The notes below the pieces were generated by a model. The model was not told the DNA's origin, made no database searches, and worked only from the letters and a program-made list of their open reading frames with translations. Below, in pieces: positions 28,160 to 38,481 of a DNA stretch of 64,000 bases. Both the position numbers and the translations under genes were made by a program. The stretch is from Algoriphagus boritolerans DSM 17298 = JCM 18970 (GTDB lineage: Bacteria; Bacteroidota; Bacteroidia; Cytophagales; Cyclobacteriaceae): positions 1-64,000 of the forward strand of contig NZ_FNVR01000002.1 in assembly GCF_900108085.1 (NCBI RefSeq), in the 5' to 3' direction. Each line of letters starts with the position of its first letter. The first letter of the stretch is position 1.

Positions 28160-31100
28160 ATGGCTAGCTTATCCCAAATCAGTATCAACCGGCCGGTATT
28201 GGCCATCGTGATGTCCCTCGTGATTCTACTCTTTGGAGGAATAGGGATTTCGTTGTTAGGTATTCGTGAGTATCCCAGCGTGGATCCTCCTGTGATCAAT
28301 GTCAGCACTACCTATGTGGGAGCAAATGCCGATGTCATCGAGGCTCAAATTACTGAACCCCTAGAGGAACAAATCAACGGTATCCAGGGGATTAAATCCC
28401 TGACCTCAGTCAGTGCAGATGGTCGAAGTAACATCACCGTCGAATTTGAGGTGGGTGGGGACTTGGAAGCTGCCGCCAATGACGTACGGGACAAAGTAGC
28501 CGGCGCACTGCGAAATCTTCCCCCCGACGCAGAGCCTCCTGTGGTGTCCAAAGCGGATGCAGATTCTCAGCCCATCGTCGGAGTCAATGTGAAAAGTGAA
28601 AACCGAAGCCTTTTGGAGCTTTCGGATATTGCTTCGAATATTTTCAAAGAAAGACTTCAAACTATACCCGGTGTCAGCAGAATCCAGATTTGGGGTGAAA
28701 AAGAGTATGCCATCCGCCTTCGAATGGATCCACTCAAAATGGCCTCTTATGGCATTACACCCTTGGATGTCCTTCAAAAAGTACAAAGCGAAAACGTTGA
28801 GCTTCCTTCGGGAAGAATCGAAGGGCAGAGTATAGAACTATCTGTTCGTACCAAGAGTAGACTAAGCTCTCCTCAGGAATTCAATAGCCTGATTATTAAA
28901 GAAGATCAAAACAATATCGTTCGATTCCAGGATATTGGAAATGCTGAATTATCGGCATTAAATGAAAAGACAGTCTTGAAACGTGATGGTGTACCTATGG
29001 TAGCCGTGGTGCTTGTCCCGCTCCCCGGCTCTAATAACATCGAAATTGCCGATGAGTTTTACCGGAGATTGGAGTTTATCAAAAAGGATTTGCCGGCTGA
29101 TGTTGGCGTGGAGATTGGGTTTGACTCTACATCTTACATTCGAAGTTCTATTGCCGAAGTAGAGGAGACCATCATTACTGCCTTTATACTAGTAGTTGCT
29201 ATTATATTTCTGTTCCTGAGAGATTGGCGAACTACTTTCATTCCTGTGCTTACCATCCCGATTTCCCTGGTTGGGGTGTTTTTCATCATGTATTTGATGG
29301 ATTTTTCCATCAATGTCTTGACTCTGCTGGGTATAGTTCTCTCGATTGGATTGGTGGTCGACGATGCTATTGTAGTTTTGGAGAACATCTACACTAGAAT
29401 TGAAAAGGGAGAAAATCCCCTTAAAGCGGCAGAAAAAGGATCTGAAGAAATCTTTTTTGCTGTCATCGCAACCACCGTTGCCTTGGCGGCGGTATTTCTT
29501 CCCGTAATTTTCCTAACCGGAACCACCGGAAGACTCTTCCGGGAGTTCGGCATTGTAGTGGCAGGCGCTGTGATTATTTCTTCCTTTGTTGCATTGACGA
29601 TGACTCCGATGTTGAGTGCCAAATTGCTCAAGCGTCGCGAAAAGCAAAACGCTTTTTACAATTTCACAGAGCCATTTTTTGTTTGGTTAAATGACCGCTA
29701 TGACTCAGCTCTTGGCGTGTTCATGAAAATTCGCTGGATTGCATTTCCGGTCATCGGAATTATAGTACTGAGTATTTATTGGTTGTTTTTACAGATTCCT
29801 ACCGAGCTAGTTCCGACTGAGGATCGTTCCGAATTGCGAATCAATATGGCAGGTCCAGAGGGAGCTACTTTTGGCTACATGAGTAGTGCAGTGGATAAAT
29901 TGACGGATCAGTTTATGGAAGAGATACCCGAAACTGAACGCCTTGCAGTGATCAGTGTGACTTCCCCGGGATTTGGTACTGCAAACACCAACTCAGCCTT
30001 TATCCGACTTTTCCTCACCGATGCAAATCAACGAACCAGAACGCAGCAGGAAATTTTTAATAGTATAAATACCAAATTGAGAAATGAAACTTCCGTCAGA
30101 GGTTTTGCGCAGCAACCGGTTTCAATCGGTGACAGAAGAGGAGGACTACCTGTGCAATATGTTATTCAGGCACCAACAATTGAAAAATTGAAAGAGGCAA
30201 TTCCACCATTTATGGAAGAAGTGGGGAAAAGCCCAATCTTTATTTTCTCAGATATCAACCTAAAGTTTACCAAGCCCGAACTTGAAATAGAAATCGATCG
30301 GGAAAGAGCAAGAAACCTTGGGGTATCTGTTCAGGAAATTGCAAGAACACTTCAGCTCTCTTACTCAGGACAAAGGTTTGCTTATTTCATCCGAGATGGT
30401 AAGCAATATCAGGTCTTGGGAGAAATGAGACTTGAGGATAGAAATGAGCCTGTAAATCTTCGAATGCTTTATGTTCGTGGGGAAAATAATCAGTTGGTTC
30501 AACTGGATAACCTGGTGAAGGTGGTAGAAAAAAGTACTCCACCGCAACTTTACCGATTCAATCGATTTGTGAGTGCTACTGTCTCCGCCAACTTGGCAGA
30601 AGGGTTTACCATTGGAGCCGGATTGGACGAAATGGATCGGATTGCTGCCGAAGTATTGGACGATTCCTTTTCCACAGACGTTTCCGGTCCATCCAAAGAA
30701 TTCCGCGAAAGCTCCAACAGCTTGTTATTTGCGTTCGTATTTGCGCTGATCTTGATTTATCTGGTGCTTTCGGCTCAGTTTGAGAGTTTCTTGGATCCGC
30801 TGACTATTATGTTTACCGTACCACTTGCGATCTTCGGGGCATTGGCCACGCTTTGGGCATTTGATTTTACACTGAATATTTTCAGTCAGATCGGTATTAT
30901 CATGCTGATCGGTCTGGTGACTAAGAATGGGATTTTGATCGTGGAATTTGCCAATCAACGAAAAGCTCAGGGAATGGATGTACATGAAGCCATCTTTGGT
31001 GCAGCAGTGGCCCGATTCCGACCGATTTTGATGACCAGTTTGTCCACTATTCTGGGGATTTTGCCGATTGCTTTGGCATTGGGTGCCGGAGCCGAAAGCC

Positions 31101-31222
31101 GGGTGCCTATGGGAGCTGCTGTGATTGGAGGGCTGTCATTTGCTACGATTTTGACCTTGTTTATCATCCCGGCCATTTATACTTACCTCACCTCCAAAAA
31201 AGGAAGATTAGCCAGAATTTAA
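28160..31222 (+). CDS. RND family multidrug efflux pump (AcrB/HAE1 type)
   Basis: A protein of 1020 residues, the usual length, with twelve predicted membrane helices. The opening SINRPVLAIVMSLVILLFGGIGI is typical. Transmembrane helix 4 carries SIGLVVDDAIVVLENI, whose paired aspartates relay protons; GPSKEFRESSNSLLFAFVFALILIYLVL begins the second half near residue 840. Two large periplasmic porter loops lie at ~35-330 and ~560-850. The substrate (drugs, dyes, detergents or lipids) cannot be predicted. The stop codon overlaps the tolC-like ATG by one base (TAATG), which suggests translational coupling. Confidence 0.96.
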   Translation: MASLSQISINRPVLAIVMSLVILLFGGIGISLLGIREYPSVDPPVINVSTTYVGANADVIEAQITEPLEEQINGIQGIKSLTSVSADGRSNITVEFEVGGDLEAAANDVRDKVAGALRNLPPDAEPPVVSKADADSQPIVGVNVKSENRSLLELSDIASNIFKERLQTIPGVSRIQIWGEKEYAIRLRMDPLKMASYGITPLDVLQKVQSENVELPSGRIEGQSIELSVRTKSRLSSPQEFNSLIIKEDQNNIVRFQDIGNAELSALNEKTVLKRDGVPMVAVVLVPLPGSNNIEIADEFYRRLEFIKKDLPADVGVEIGFDSTSYIRSSIAEVEETIITAFILVVAIIFLFLRDWRTTFIPVLTIPISLVGVFFIMYLMDFSINVLTLLGIVLSIGLVVDDAIVVLENIYTRIEKGENPLKAAEKGSEEIFFAVIATTVALAAVFLPVIFLTGTTGRLFREFGIVVAGAVIISSFVALTMTPMLSAKLLKRREKQNAFYNFTEPFFVWLNDRYDSALGVFMKIRWIAFPVIGIIVLSIYWLFLQIPTELVPTEDRSELRINMAGPEGATFGYMSSAVDKLTDQFMEEIPETERLAVISVTSPGFGTANTNSAFIRLFLTDANQRTRTQQEIFNSINTKLRNETSVRGFAQQPVSIGDRRGGLPVQYVIQAPTIEKLKEAIPPFMEEVGKSPIFIFSDINLKFTKPELEIEIDRERARNLGVSVQEIARTLQLSYSGQRFAYFIRDGKQYQVLGEMRLEDRNEPVNLRMLYVRGENNQLVQLDNLVKVVEKSTPPQLYRFNRFVSATVSANLAEGFTIGAGLDEMDRIAAEVLDDSFSTDVSGPSKEFRESSNSLLFAFVFALILIYLVLSAQFESFLDPLTIMFTVPLAIFGALATLWAFDFTLNIFSQIGIIMLIGLVTKNGILIVEFANQRKAQGMDVHEAIFGAAVARFRPILMTSLSTILGILPIALALGAGAESRVPMGAAVIGGLSFATILTLFIIPAIYTYLTSKKGRLARI

Positions 31223-32568
31223 TGAAGAAATTAGCGATTTTGCTCGTTTTGAGCGTAAGTGTTTTAAGTCTTGGGGCTCAAGCCCAAGAAGCCTTGGATA
31301 TTGAGAAAGCCATACAGATAGGATTGGAAAAAAACCTCCAGATAAAAATAGGGGTTGAAAATGTAGCTTTAAGGGAACTGGATAAGAAAATCGGTGCGGG
31401 GACCTTTTTCATGCCTGTGATTGATGGTAATTACTTACGCTCTTTTGCTACGGAGGATGTAACACAAACTTTCGTTAATGATCCTGAAAATCCACGTCAG
31501 ATAGATGATGCTAAGTCACGGAACAAAACCTACAGCTTTGTGGGAATCTACGGGTTTAGACCCGAGTCTGTTGTCACGATGAAGCGCTTGGGGGTTTTGT
31601 CCGAAATCAGCGAGTTGGACTCCAAGGTCATAGTAGAAAATACGGTTGCAGGCATTTCTACAGCCTATTATTTATTGATTCTGGAGCTACAGCGTTATCA
31701 AGTCCTTAAAGAAACGCTTAGATTGAGCAAAGCCAGATTGGATATTGCCCAAGCTCAATATGAACTCGGAGGAGCAGGTAAAAGAGACTTTCTCACCGCT
31801 CAAGTGGATTATAATGCGGATTCAAGCCTTTTGATTACCCAAGAGCAAATCATACAGAATACAAGAGTAAACCTGAATGAATTGTTGGCGATTGATCCTG
31901 AAACTGAGTTTCTGCTACAGGATACGACCATTACGATTGGCGAAACCCTATCATTGGAAACACTCAATGAGAATGCTTTTGTTGAAAACAAGCTTTTGTT
32001 GGTCAACCAAAGATTGAATAACGATGCCTACCTTCAGATTAAAGAACTCCAAACCTCACGACTTCCAGGCCTGAATCTTAATTCCTCCTATACCAATCAG
32101 GTTTTTAATTCTGATGCGGGATTTCTCCTTCAAAATGAGCGGCAGGGTTTGAACTACGGCGGTAACATCACATTGAACCTTTTCAGTGGGTTGACCTTAA
32201 ATCGGAGAATTCAAAGTGCCAAAGTCAATAAGCGAATACAGGACTATTCTTTGGAACAATATGAAATCCAACTGAAATCAGACATTCAGAGAGCGTATAA
32301 CGTCTATTCCAAGAATCTCCAGTTGTTGAAAATTGAAGAAGTCAACTATGAAGTGGCAAAGGAAAATTCCGAAATTGCCTTGGAGCGATTCCGGTTGGGG
32401 ATTGCTTCCTATCTGGAGTTTAGGGATGCTCAGGTAAATTTGCTAACTGCTGAAAACCGATTGATTACGGCGATTTTCAACATCAAAGAGCAGGAAATTG
32501 AGCTGATGCGCTTGAGTGGTAAAATCTTCTTCGACACCAGTTATGAGGATTTTTCCATAAATCCCTGA
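31222..32568 (+). CDS. TolC family outer-membrane efflux channel
   Basis: A protein of 448 residues with signal peptide MKKLAILLVLSVSVLSLGAQAQ. It shows the TolC pattern of two repeated halves rich in long amphipathic helices (LEIEKAIQIGLEKNLQIKI-like N-terminus; KARLDIAQAQYELGGAGKRDFLTAQVDYN at ~170; ALERFRLGIASYLEFRDAQVNLLTAENRLITAIFN at ~390, each read in parts). It forms the exit duct for the RND pump encoded directly upstream, with which it shares a one-base overlap. Confidence 0.93.
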   Translation: MKKLAILLVLSVSVLSLGAQAQEALDIEKAIQIGLEKNLQIKIGVENVALRELDKKIGAGTFFMPVIDGNYLRSFATEDVTQTFVNDPENPRQIDDAKSRNKTYSFVGIYGFRPESVVTMKRLGVLSEISELDSKVIVENTVAGISTAYYLLILELQRYQVLKETLRLSKARLDIAQAQYELGGAGKRDFLTAQVDYNADSSLLITQEQIIQNTRVNLNELLAIDPETEFLLQDTTITIGETLSLETLNENAFVENKLLLVNQRLNNDAYLQIKELQTSRLPGLNLNSSYTNQVFNSDAGFLLQNERQGLNYGGNITLNLFSGLTLNRRIQSAKVNKRIQDYSLEQYEIQLKSDIQRAYNVYSKNLQLLKIEEVNYEVAKENSEIALERFRLGIASYLEFRDAQVNLLTAENRLITAIFNIKEQEIELMRLSGKIFFDTSYEDFSINP

Positions 32569-32584
32569 ATTCTAAACTGAACAG

Positions 32585-32615
32585 AAACGGAGCGAATTTT
32601 TTCTCCGTTTTTTAT
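32585..32615 (+). terminator. Terminator after the efflux operon
   Basis: AACGGAG and CTCCGTT pair around a ten-base loop, followed by six T. Confidence 0.75.
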
Positions 32616-32701
32616 TTGCTTTTTTTAACAATCGCTTCATTTTTATTTTGGCATAGGCTTTGCCAAGTAGCGGAATGAACCATCCGGGATTTCCCCTTGG
32701 A

Positions 32702-34093
32702 ATGAAAAAAGCCTTTATTTCTGCTCTTTCTACCTTAGTGATGCTCTTTTCAGGTGTACAATGTACGTTTCTGGAAAATAGGATCGATCAGGTGTTACAG
32801 GAGCCCTATATATTTGATCTGCCGGCCATTCAAGCTCGTGGCACTCTCCGCGCCGCTGTGGATAATAATTCCACCTCCTATTATATCTACAGAGGTAGGA
32901 GGATGGGTTATGAATATGAGCTTTTGAGAGATTTGGGCAAAAGCCTCGGAGTTCAATTGGAATTGATTGTGTTGGAAGATATCGATGAGGCGTTTGATTA
33001 CCTGGAATCCGGCAAGGTTGATGTCATTGCGATGAATCTGGAAAATTCCAGGGATCGCAAGCAAAGAGCTGCTTTTACCAATTACCTGGGCACAATGAGT
33101 ACTGTCGTAGTAGGTAGAAAACCCGTCGGAAGTCCCATGACTTGGCAAGAAATCGGCTCCGATACGATTTTTATCAGAAAAGGAACGGTGTACTCTGATC
33201 AGCTAAAGGCAATCAAAGATTCACTAAAGCTTAATTTTTTTATTCAGGAAACGGTGGAGCATGAAGAAAACCTGATCGATCAGATTGCTGAACAGAAAAT
33301 CAACTGGACAGTCGCTGACAGAAACATTGCCAAAGCAAATCAAACCTACTATTCCGGTTTGGATGCTTCCCTCAAGGTATCCGAGAACGGAACCGTGGCC
33401 TGGGCAGTTCGTAAAAACGCTCCGCTTTTTCTGGAGGAAATCAATTCTTGGTTAGCCGAAAAGAAGAAACGATTTATCCCCGAATTATACGCCAAGTATT
33501 TCCTGAGTCCCAGAAATAGTTATTACCGGACCAACAGTCCCTTCTCTTCTTTGGCTGGTAACCGGATCTCTGTTTTTGACGAACTGATTCAGGAAAGCTC
33601 CAGGGAATTAGGCTGGGATTGGAGACTCTTGGCGGCTTTAGTCTACAAGGAATCCGGTTTTGATACCACGGCTCTGTCTTATGCCGGAGCAGAAGGATTG
33701 CTTCAGCTGATGCCGGTGACTTTGGCGCGATTTGGCGTCACTGATCCCAGTGATCCATCCCAATCGTTGCAAGGCGGAGTGAAATACCTGCTCTACCTGG
33801 ATAAATTCTGGAGAGCCCGGGTGCCTGATACAAATGAACGAATTCGGTTTATTCTGGCCTCATACAACATCGGTCAGGGACATGTCGAGGACGCCTGGAG
33901 GCTGACGCTGAAATACGGGAAAAATACCCAAAGCTGGGAGGATGTATCTTACTTTCTCAACTTAAAAAGTGACCCCGAATTCTATCGGGATCCTATGGTC
34001 AAAAGTGGCTTTGCAAAAGGCCACATCGCTGTCAATTATGTTCGGGATATTCTCAACCTTTTTGAATCCTACAAAGACTTGGTAGAGCCTTAG
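32702..34093 (+). CDS. MltF-like membrane-bound lytic murein transglycosylase
   Basis: A protein of 463 residues. The start at 32702 gives a lipoprotein signal (KKAFISALSTLVMLFSGVQC, with the lipidated cysteine ~20). An SBP_bac_3 solute-binding-like domain (~45-270; GTLRAAVDNNSTSYYIYRGRRMGYEYELL) is joined to a transglycosylase SLT domain (~295-460). The catalytic glutamate is in LAALVYKESGFD (~316), followed by GAEGLLQLMP and ILASYNIGQGHV, all family hallmarks. It cleaves glycan strands of peptidoglycan with formation of anhydromuramic ends; the N-terminal domain regulates activity in homologues. Its stop overlaps the convergent ridA-like stop by four bases. Confidence 0.92.
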   Translation: MKKAFISALSTLVMLFSGVQCTFLENRIDQVLQEPYIFDLPAIQARGTLRAAVDNNSTSYYIYRGRRMGYEYELLRDLGKSLGVQLELIVLEDIDEAFDYLESGKVDVIAMNLENSRDRKQRAAFTNYLGTMSTVVVGRKPVGSPMTWQEIGSDTIFIRKGTVYSDQLKAIKDSLKLNFFIQETVEHEENLIDQIAEQKINWTVADRNIAKANQTYYSGLDASLKVSENGTVAWAVRKNAPLFLEEINSWLAEKKKRFIPELYAKYFLSPRNSYYRTNSPFSSLAGNRISVFDELIQESSRELGWDWRLLAALVYKESGFDTTALSYAGAEGLLQLMPVTLARFGVTDPSDPSQSLQGGVKYLLYLDKFWRARVPDTNERIRFILASYNIGQGHVEDAWRLTLKYGKNTQSWEDVSYFLNLKSDPEFYRDPMVKSGFAKGHIAVNYVRDILNLFESYKDLVEP

Positions 34094-34563
34094 TTTTCTT
34101 CGTGAAGTTCAAAAATCGCTTCAATCTCAACCGGGATATTATCAGGAAGTGATCCCATCCCCACGGCTGAACGCACGCCAATTCCATTTTCTTCTCCCCA
34201 CACACTCGCAAAAAGTTCGCTGGCACCGTTAATGACATAGGGATGCCGCTCAAAGCTTGCCGTGCAATTCACCATGCCCAATACTTTGATGACCCGCTTG
34301 ACTTTGTTTAGCGAACCAATGTTTGCTTTAATGGTAGCGAGCATAGCCAGTCCGACTTGCCTGGCGGCTATTTTGCCCTGCTCGATATCCAGATCCACAC
34401 CTATTCTGCCAATGATCAGCGAACCGTCAGGTTTTACTGTTCCATGCCCTGAGAGGTACAGGTACTTCCCGTCGATCAGGCAGGGCTTATACACACCAAG
34501 GGGCTTGGGTGCAGGTGGTAGGGTGAGTCCGAGTTTTGAGAAGTTGATTTCAGGGGTTTCCAT
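34090..34563 (-). CDS. RidA/YjgF/Rid family protein
   Basis: A protein of 157 residues, one compact domain. Near the start is the phrase LPPAPKPLGVYKP, seen in a subgroup of the family, then YLSGHGTVKPDGSLI, and at the end GVRSAVGMGSLPDNIPVEIEAIFELHE, where the arginine is the residue that binds the imine carboxylate in active RidA. RidA hydrolyses reactive enamine/imine intermediates of PLP enzymes. This subgroup's substrate is not established. It is alone, convergent with the transglycosylase gene. Confidence 0.85.
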   Translation of the reverse strand: METPEINFSKLGLTLPPAPKPLGVYKPCLIDGKYLYLSGHGTVKPDGSLIIGRIGVDLDIEQGKIAARQVGLAMLATIKANIGSLNKVKRVIKVLGMVNCTASFERHPYVINGASELFASVWGEENGIGVRSAVGMGSLPDNIPVEIEAIFELHEEN

Positions 34564-34643
34564 TTCGTTGGATTAAGAATTAAAATTTTTACTTGAACTT
34601 GCACGTAGCTATAGAAGTTGGGTTGGAGGCCTGAATAGTAAAG

Positions 34644-34668
34644 CTATGGACCATGGTCTATCGACTAG
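34644..34668. repeat. Decayed intergenic repeat (GGACCATGGTC word)
   Basis: CTATGGACCATGGTCTATCGAC lies between the ridA-like and gntP-like genes (read here as two overlapping words, GGACCATGGTC and GTCTATCGAC). It resembles the words at 10506-10712 and 6216-6256. No gene overlaps it. Confidence 0.35.
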
Positions 34669-34736
34669 GATAAAGGATCCTCAACCTATCGAACCAATTT
34701 TTACTCAATTTGCAACTTTGCGGAGCCTCATTAAAA

Positions 34737-36050
34737 TTAGACAAAAAGATCCAAAATCAGGACACCGAACAATCCCACAACTGCTACAACGGTTTCCATC
34801 AGTGACCACGATTTGAGGGTGTCTTTGATGCTTACATTGAAAAACTCCTTGTAGAGCCAAAAGCCCCCGTCATTGAAATGTGAAAACATCAAGCTTCCTG
34901 CACCGATGGATAGGACCAATAAATTGGGATCGACATTCATCGTAGTCACGAGTGGTGCTATAATTCCGGCTGTGGTCAGACCCGCCACAGTGGCAGAACC
35001 TACACAGACCCGAATCACCGCCGTAATCAGCCAAGCCAAAATCAAGGGATGCATATCCCAGGTTTTCAGACTTTCGGCAATGGTAAGGCTCACTCCGGTG
35101 TCGGTGAAAATTTGCTTTAAAGCCCCTGCACCAGCTACGATCAGGAGGATCATAGAGACGTCTTTTGTTGCGACTGTATAAATGTCCATCAGCTTGGTCA
35201 TGTTGGTTTTTCGGCGAAGCCCAAGTGAATAAGTCGCATACATCAAAGAAACCAACATTACAATTCCCGGATCAGCGATGAAATTGACAATCGGGCTCAT
35301 CGGATCTTCGTTGGAAATATTCAGGCTAAGGGCTGTGGTCCCGATCAGTAGGATTACCGGAAGCAAAGCAGTGAAAACACTGTTACCGATACCAGGAAGT
35401 TCATTTTCCGGTTTTGGTTCCGCTTGGAATGTCTTCAGTGGCTCAGATTTTATGTTTTTAAGAAAAGGAGCGAACAGTGGCCCTGCAATGATGATCGTGG
35501 GAATGGCAATCAAGAACCCGTAGAATAGTGTCAGGCCCATGTTTGCTTCAAATTGGGAAACCAAAGCTGCCGGAGATGGATGGGGTGGCAAAAAGCCATG
35601 GGTCACTGAAAGCGCTGCAAGCAAGGGGATGCCCACATAGACCGCGGGAAGTTTATATTGATACGAAACAGTAAATGCCAAGGGTACCAGCAGGACGAAG
35701 CCGACATTGTAGAAAAGCGGAATTCCTACGATCAGTCCGGTAAAAGCCATGGCCCAAGTCATGTGTTTTGCACCAAAGATTTTCATCAGAAATCCTGCAA
35801 TTCGCTGTGCGGCGCCACTTTCTGCGACGAGCTTACCGAGCATCGCTCCGGTGACAATGACGATCACAAGATCACCAAGCATGGCTCCCATGCCTTTTTG
35901 AACCGACTTGGCCACTTGGTCGGCTGGAAGGCCGAGCATCAGTCCGCCGGCAATGGAGGCAATCAGAAAAGCGAGGAAAGGGTTGAGTTTTGCCCATACG
36001 ATCAGGAGCACCAAGATCGCGATGCTGAGCAGTACAAATACAAAGGTCAT
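34737..36050 (-). CDS. GntP family gluconate:H+ symporter
   Basis: A protein of 437 residues with about 12-14 hydrophobic helices, the normal size for GntP permeases. Motifs typical of the family include FLIASIAGGLMLGLP, GLIVGIPLFYNVGFVLLVPLAF split over helix 4, THGFLPPHPSPAAL (~148), and near the end SHFNDGGFWLYKEFFNVS (~395). It imports gluconate or a related sugar acid with protons. No gluconate kinase or dehydratase is beside it, so the real substrate is an inference. Transcribed alone on the minus strand. Confidence 0.93.
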   Translation of the reverse strand: MTFVFVLLSIAILVLLIVWAKLNPFLAFLIASIAGGLMLGLPADQVAKSVQKGMGAMLGDLVIVIVTGAMLGKLVAESGAAQRIAGFLMKIFGAKHMTWAMAFTGLIVGIPLFYNVGFVLLVPLAFTVSYQYKLPAVYVGIPLLAALSVTHGFLPPHPSPAALVSQFEANMGLTLFYGFLIAIPTIIIAGPLFAPFLKNIKSEPLKTFQAEPKPENELPGIGNSVFTALLPVILLIGTTALSLNISNEDPMSPIVNFIADPGIVMLVSLMYATYSLGLRRKTNMTKLMDIYTVATKDVSMILLIVAGAGALKQIFTDTGVSLTIAESLKTWDMHPLILAWLITAVIRVCVGSATVAGLTTAGIIAPLVTTMNVDPNLLVLSIGAGSLMFSHFNDGGFWLYKEFFNVSIKDTLKSWSLMETVVAVVGLFGVLILDLFV

Positions 36051-36122
36051 AGGTTAGGTTGGTGTTAAAGGGGGAAGATAGGAAAAAGAGCCTAAATTGT
36101 CCTTTCAGAGTATATAATTCTC

Positions 36123-38441
36123 CTAGTTCCTGATTAATCTTTCCGTGTAGACCTGTTGATCGGAGCTAATCCTTATCAGGTAAATCCCAGGAGGCAAGTT
36201 CAACAGGTGTCGAGCTATATTTTGATCGAGTGGACTCGGCCCCACGATGACTTTTCCCTGTGCATCTAAAATCATCAGGTTGCCCTTTGCAGCATCCATG
36301 GATTTGGGAAGGATGAGGTCAAGATCTCCTGAGTGATATGGATTGGGAAACAAGATCAATTGTTCTTTACCCGGATTTTCGCTGGGGAATACTACTTTTG
36401 TCACTCCGCTCCAAGTGGACCTACCGGTGAAATCTACTTGAAGGATTTTATAGAAGTAGTCGGTAAACCTTTTTCGTGAGGTATCCAGGAAGTGATAGCC
36501 CCTGGGTGAATCTGTATCTCCGATCGAATTAACCACTCCAATTTTTTCCCAACCATCTTTCAAATTGCCGGAGTTTCGGTATACCTCAAAAAGAAGGTTA
36601 TCCTTTTCCATGGCTACCTTCCACGAGATTTGATTTCCCTCGTTTCCTGATTTGGAGCTCACCTCAAGCCATGTTACGGGTAGAATCGAAAGAGTGCGGA
36701 AGCTTCCAACAGTAAAATTTACTCCCAACAAATCAGCAAAAGTCAGTTCCCGTCTTGCCCAAAGTTCCACCGGATCCAATCCCGGCAGAGTGGTTCCAGG
36801 GGCAGCATATCCTGTTCCAACAATCCGAAGGTCATCTACATCGTCGACAATCAGATTGGCGGCTGAGATTCTCAGTTCAACTGAATTTCCACTTGACGTT
36901 AGATCTGAGAACTGGAAATAGCTGAAAAGACGGTACAAAATTTCTATGCCATCGTAATCGAAAAAACCGGAATTGTATTCCGCACCCTTGAATTCTGTAA
37001 AATCAATGGACAGGTTTCCTCCTACAGAAGTGCCGAGAAGTTGCACTTTTCGAATTCCTCCGTTTTGGGTGTCCTCAAATGGAAATGTAGAATTACTGCC
37101 GTCCAGATTTGTAGGTATGCCGAAGTAGGTAAGCTGACCCACATTTTTCCAAGATCCTGCGGCATAAGTAAGCTGACCTGCAAGTTCCGTATTGATCAGG
37201 AGGTCATTTCCTTCCAAATCCATATTTCCTTGGATTAGAGTTAGATTCCGTTGAATTGTCAGGTTATCATTTGGATAAAAAATTCCACCCGATTTATTCA
37301 ACTCCAAATCGCTCACTACCAATGGGAAACCGAGCATTTCTTGATCCGAACCTCCCAGCAAAGTCAAGGTGGTTCCTGTAGCATTAAAATTTCCAAGGCC
37401 GGCTTTTTCCAGATTTCCAAACAGAGACAAAGCTGGAGGAAGCAATAGATTTTGATTTCCCTGAAGTTCCACATCACGAACGGAGCTTGGTGTAGCAGCA
37501 TCTGCATAAGAGCTACTCAGAAAGGATTTTGGCCCTGTTCCACCTCGATAGATTATCCGGCCATTAAGTTGAAAGTTGGAAGCTTCGATTCGAGGAGTTG
37601 ATCCTTCCAGAATCAGTACTCCACCATTTTGTAGGTCGAAGTTGAGTGCGCTAATCGTGCCGCTTGTGGATCGGTTTAAAATATTTGCATTGCATTCTGA
37701 AATGAACGTCCCACCAGATTCGATGACAAATTCTCCGAAGGGACCAACTCCGTAAACAGTTGTTTCAGTATTAAAGGAAAGTGTAAAACAAACATTAGGA
37801 GTCACAGAAGCATCCACTTTTTGAAGGACTGTGCCTGTTCGAACTGTGAAAGAAAGTGACTTGAAAGGGGCTTCCAAAACAAATTGTTCGCCCGGGTCAG
37901 GCTCGAAAATCACTGAAAATCGGCTTTGGGTGGTTTGGGCACTCCAGCTGTTCTTTTCTATCAAGGTGCGACTATTTCCTTTAAATGTCAACGTACTATT
38001 TACAGAATTACCAATCCAATTTTGACTGTTCCAGGCATTATCCGGTGTTCCAGGAGCAGCTCCGGAGAAGGCCTGAAGTGTTCCATAAATATCAAGGTTA
38101 TTTCCATCCAAATTAAGTTTTTGACCCGCTTCCTTTTGAGCATTGATAAACACACTTTTTACCGCCTCATTACCTGTAAGTCTCAGCGTGTGCGTTTGAT
38201 CGATGTAGATATCGTTGGTCTGATCAGGTTTGGAAGTAGCAGGATTCCAAGTGATTCCATCCCAAACATTCCAGATTGAAAAATCAGGGAAATCACCGGA
38301 GGCGATCGTCTTATAAGCATTGATTTCCTGTGAAAAGCAAGCCTCCATGATTAGGCAGACTCCTACAACTGCCAGGAATATCCTGTATATTCGGCAGGAG
38401 AAAAAATTACCCATGAAGGCTGAGAAATAGTTAGCATTCAT
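36123..38441 (-). CDS. Secreted beta-rich protein with T9SS type A sorting domain
   Basis: A protein of 772 residues. The hydrophobic export segment is IFLAVVGVCLIMEACFSQ; an alternative start at 38414 (MGNFFSCRIYRIF) fits a shorter signal peptide better. The middle part has FSIWNVWDGITWNPATSKPDQTNDIYID and many short beta-strand motifs like a G8-type or right-handed helix sheet, without a recognised catalytic motif. A linker (ILPVTWLEVSSKSGNEGNQISWKVAMEKDN, read in pieces) leads to the type A CTD: ILFPNPYHSGDLDLILP..LLNLPPGIYLIRISSDQQVYTERLIRN. It is exported by the type IX system and probably surface-attached. Function unknown. Confidence 0.8.
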   Translation of the reverse strand: MNANYFSAFMGNFFSCRIYRIFLAVVGVCLIMEACFSQEINAYKTIASGDFPDFSIWNVWDGITWNPATSKPDQTNDIYIDQTHTLRLTGNEAVKSVFINAQKEAGQKLNLDGNNLDIYGTLQAFSGAAPGTPDNAWNSQNWIGNSVNSTLTFKGNSRTLIEKNSWSAQTTQSRFSVIFEPDPGEQFVLEAPFKSLSFTVRTGTVLQKVDASVTPNVCFTLSFNTETTVYGVGPFGEFVIESGGTFISECNANILNRSTSGTISALNFDLQNGGVLILEGSTPRIEASNFQLNGRIIYRGGTGPKSFLSSSYADAATPSSVRDVELQGNQNLLLPPALSLFGNLEKAGLGNFNATGTTLTLLGGSDQEMLGFPLVVSDLELNKSGGIFYPNDNLTIQRNLTLIQGNMDLEGNDLLINTELAGQLTYAAGSWKNVGQLTYFGIPTNLDGSNSTFPFEDTQNGGIRKVQLLGTSVGGNLSIDFTEFKGAEYNSGFFDYDGIEILYRLFSYFQFSDLTSSGNSVELRISAANLIVDDVDDLRIVGTGYAAPGTTLPGLDPVELWARRELTFADLLGVNFTVGSFRTLSILPVTWLEVSSKSGNEGNQISWKVAMEKDNLLFEVYRNSGNLKDGWEKIGVVNSIGDTDSPRGYHFLDTSRKRFTDYFYKILQVDFTGRSTWSGVTKVVFPSENPGKEQLILFPNPYHSGDLDLILPKSMDAAKGNLMILDAQGKVIVGPSPLDQNIARHLLNLPPGIYLIRISSDQQVYTERLIRN

Positions 38442-38481
38442 AAAAAATAAGGTTTTGAAAAAAGAATTTTAAGTTAATAAA

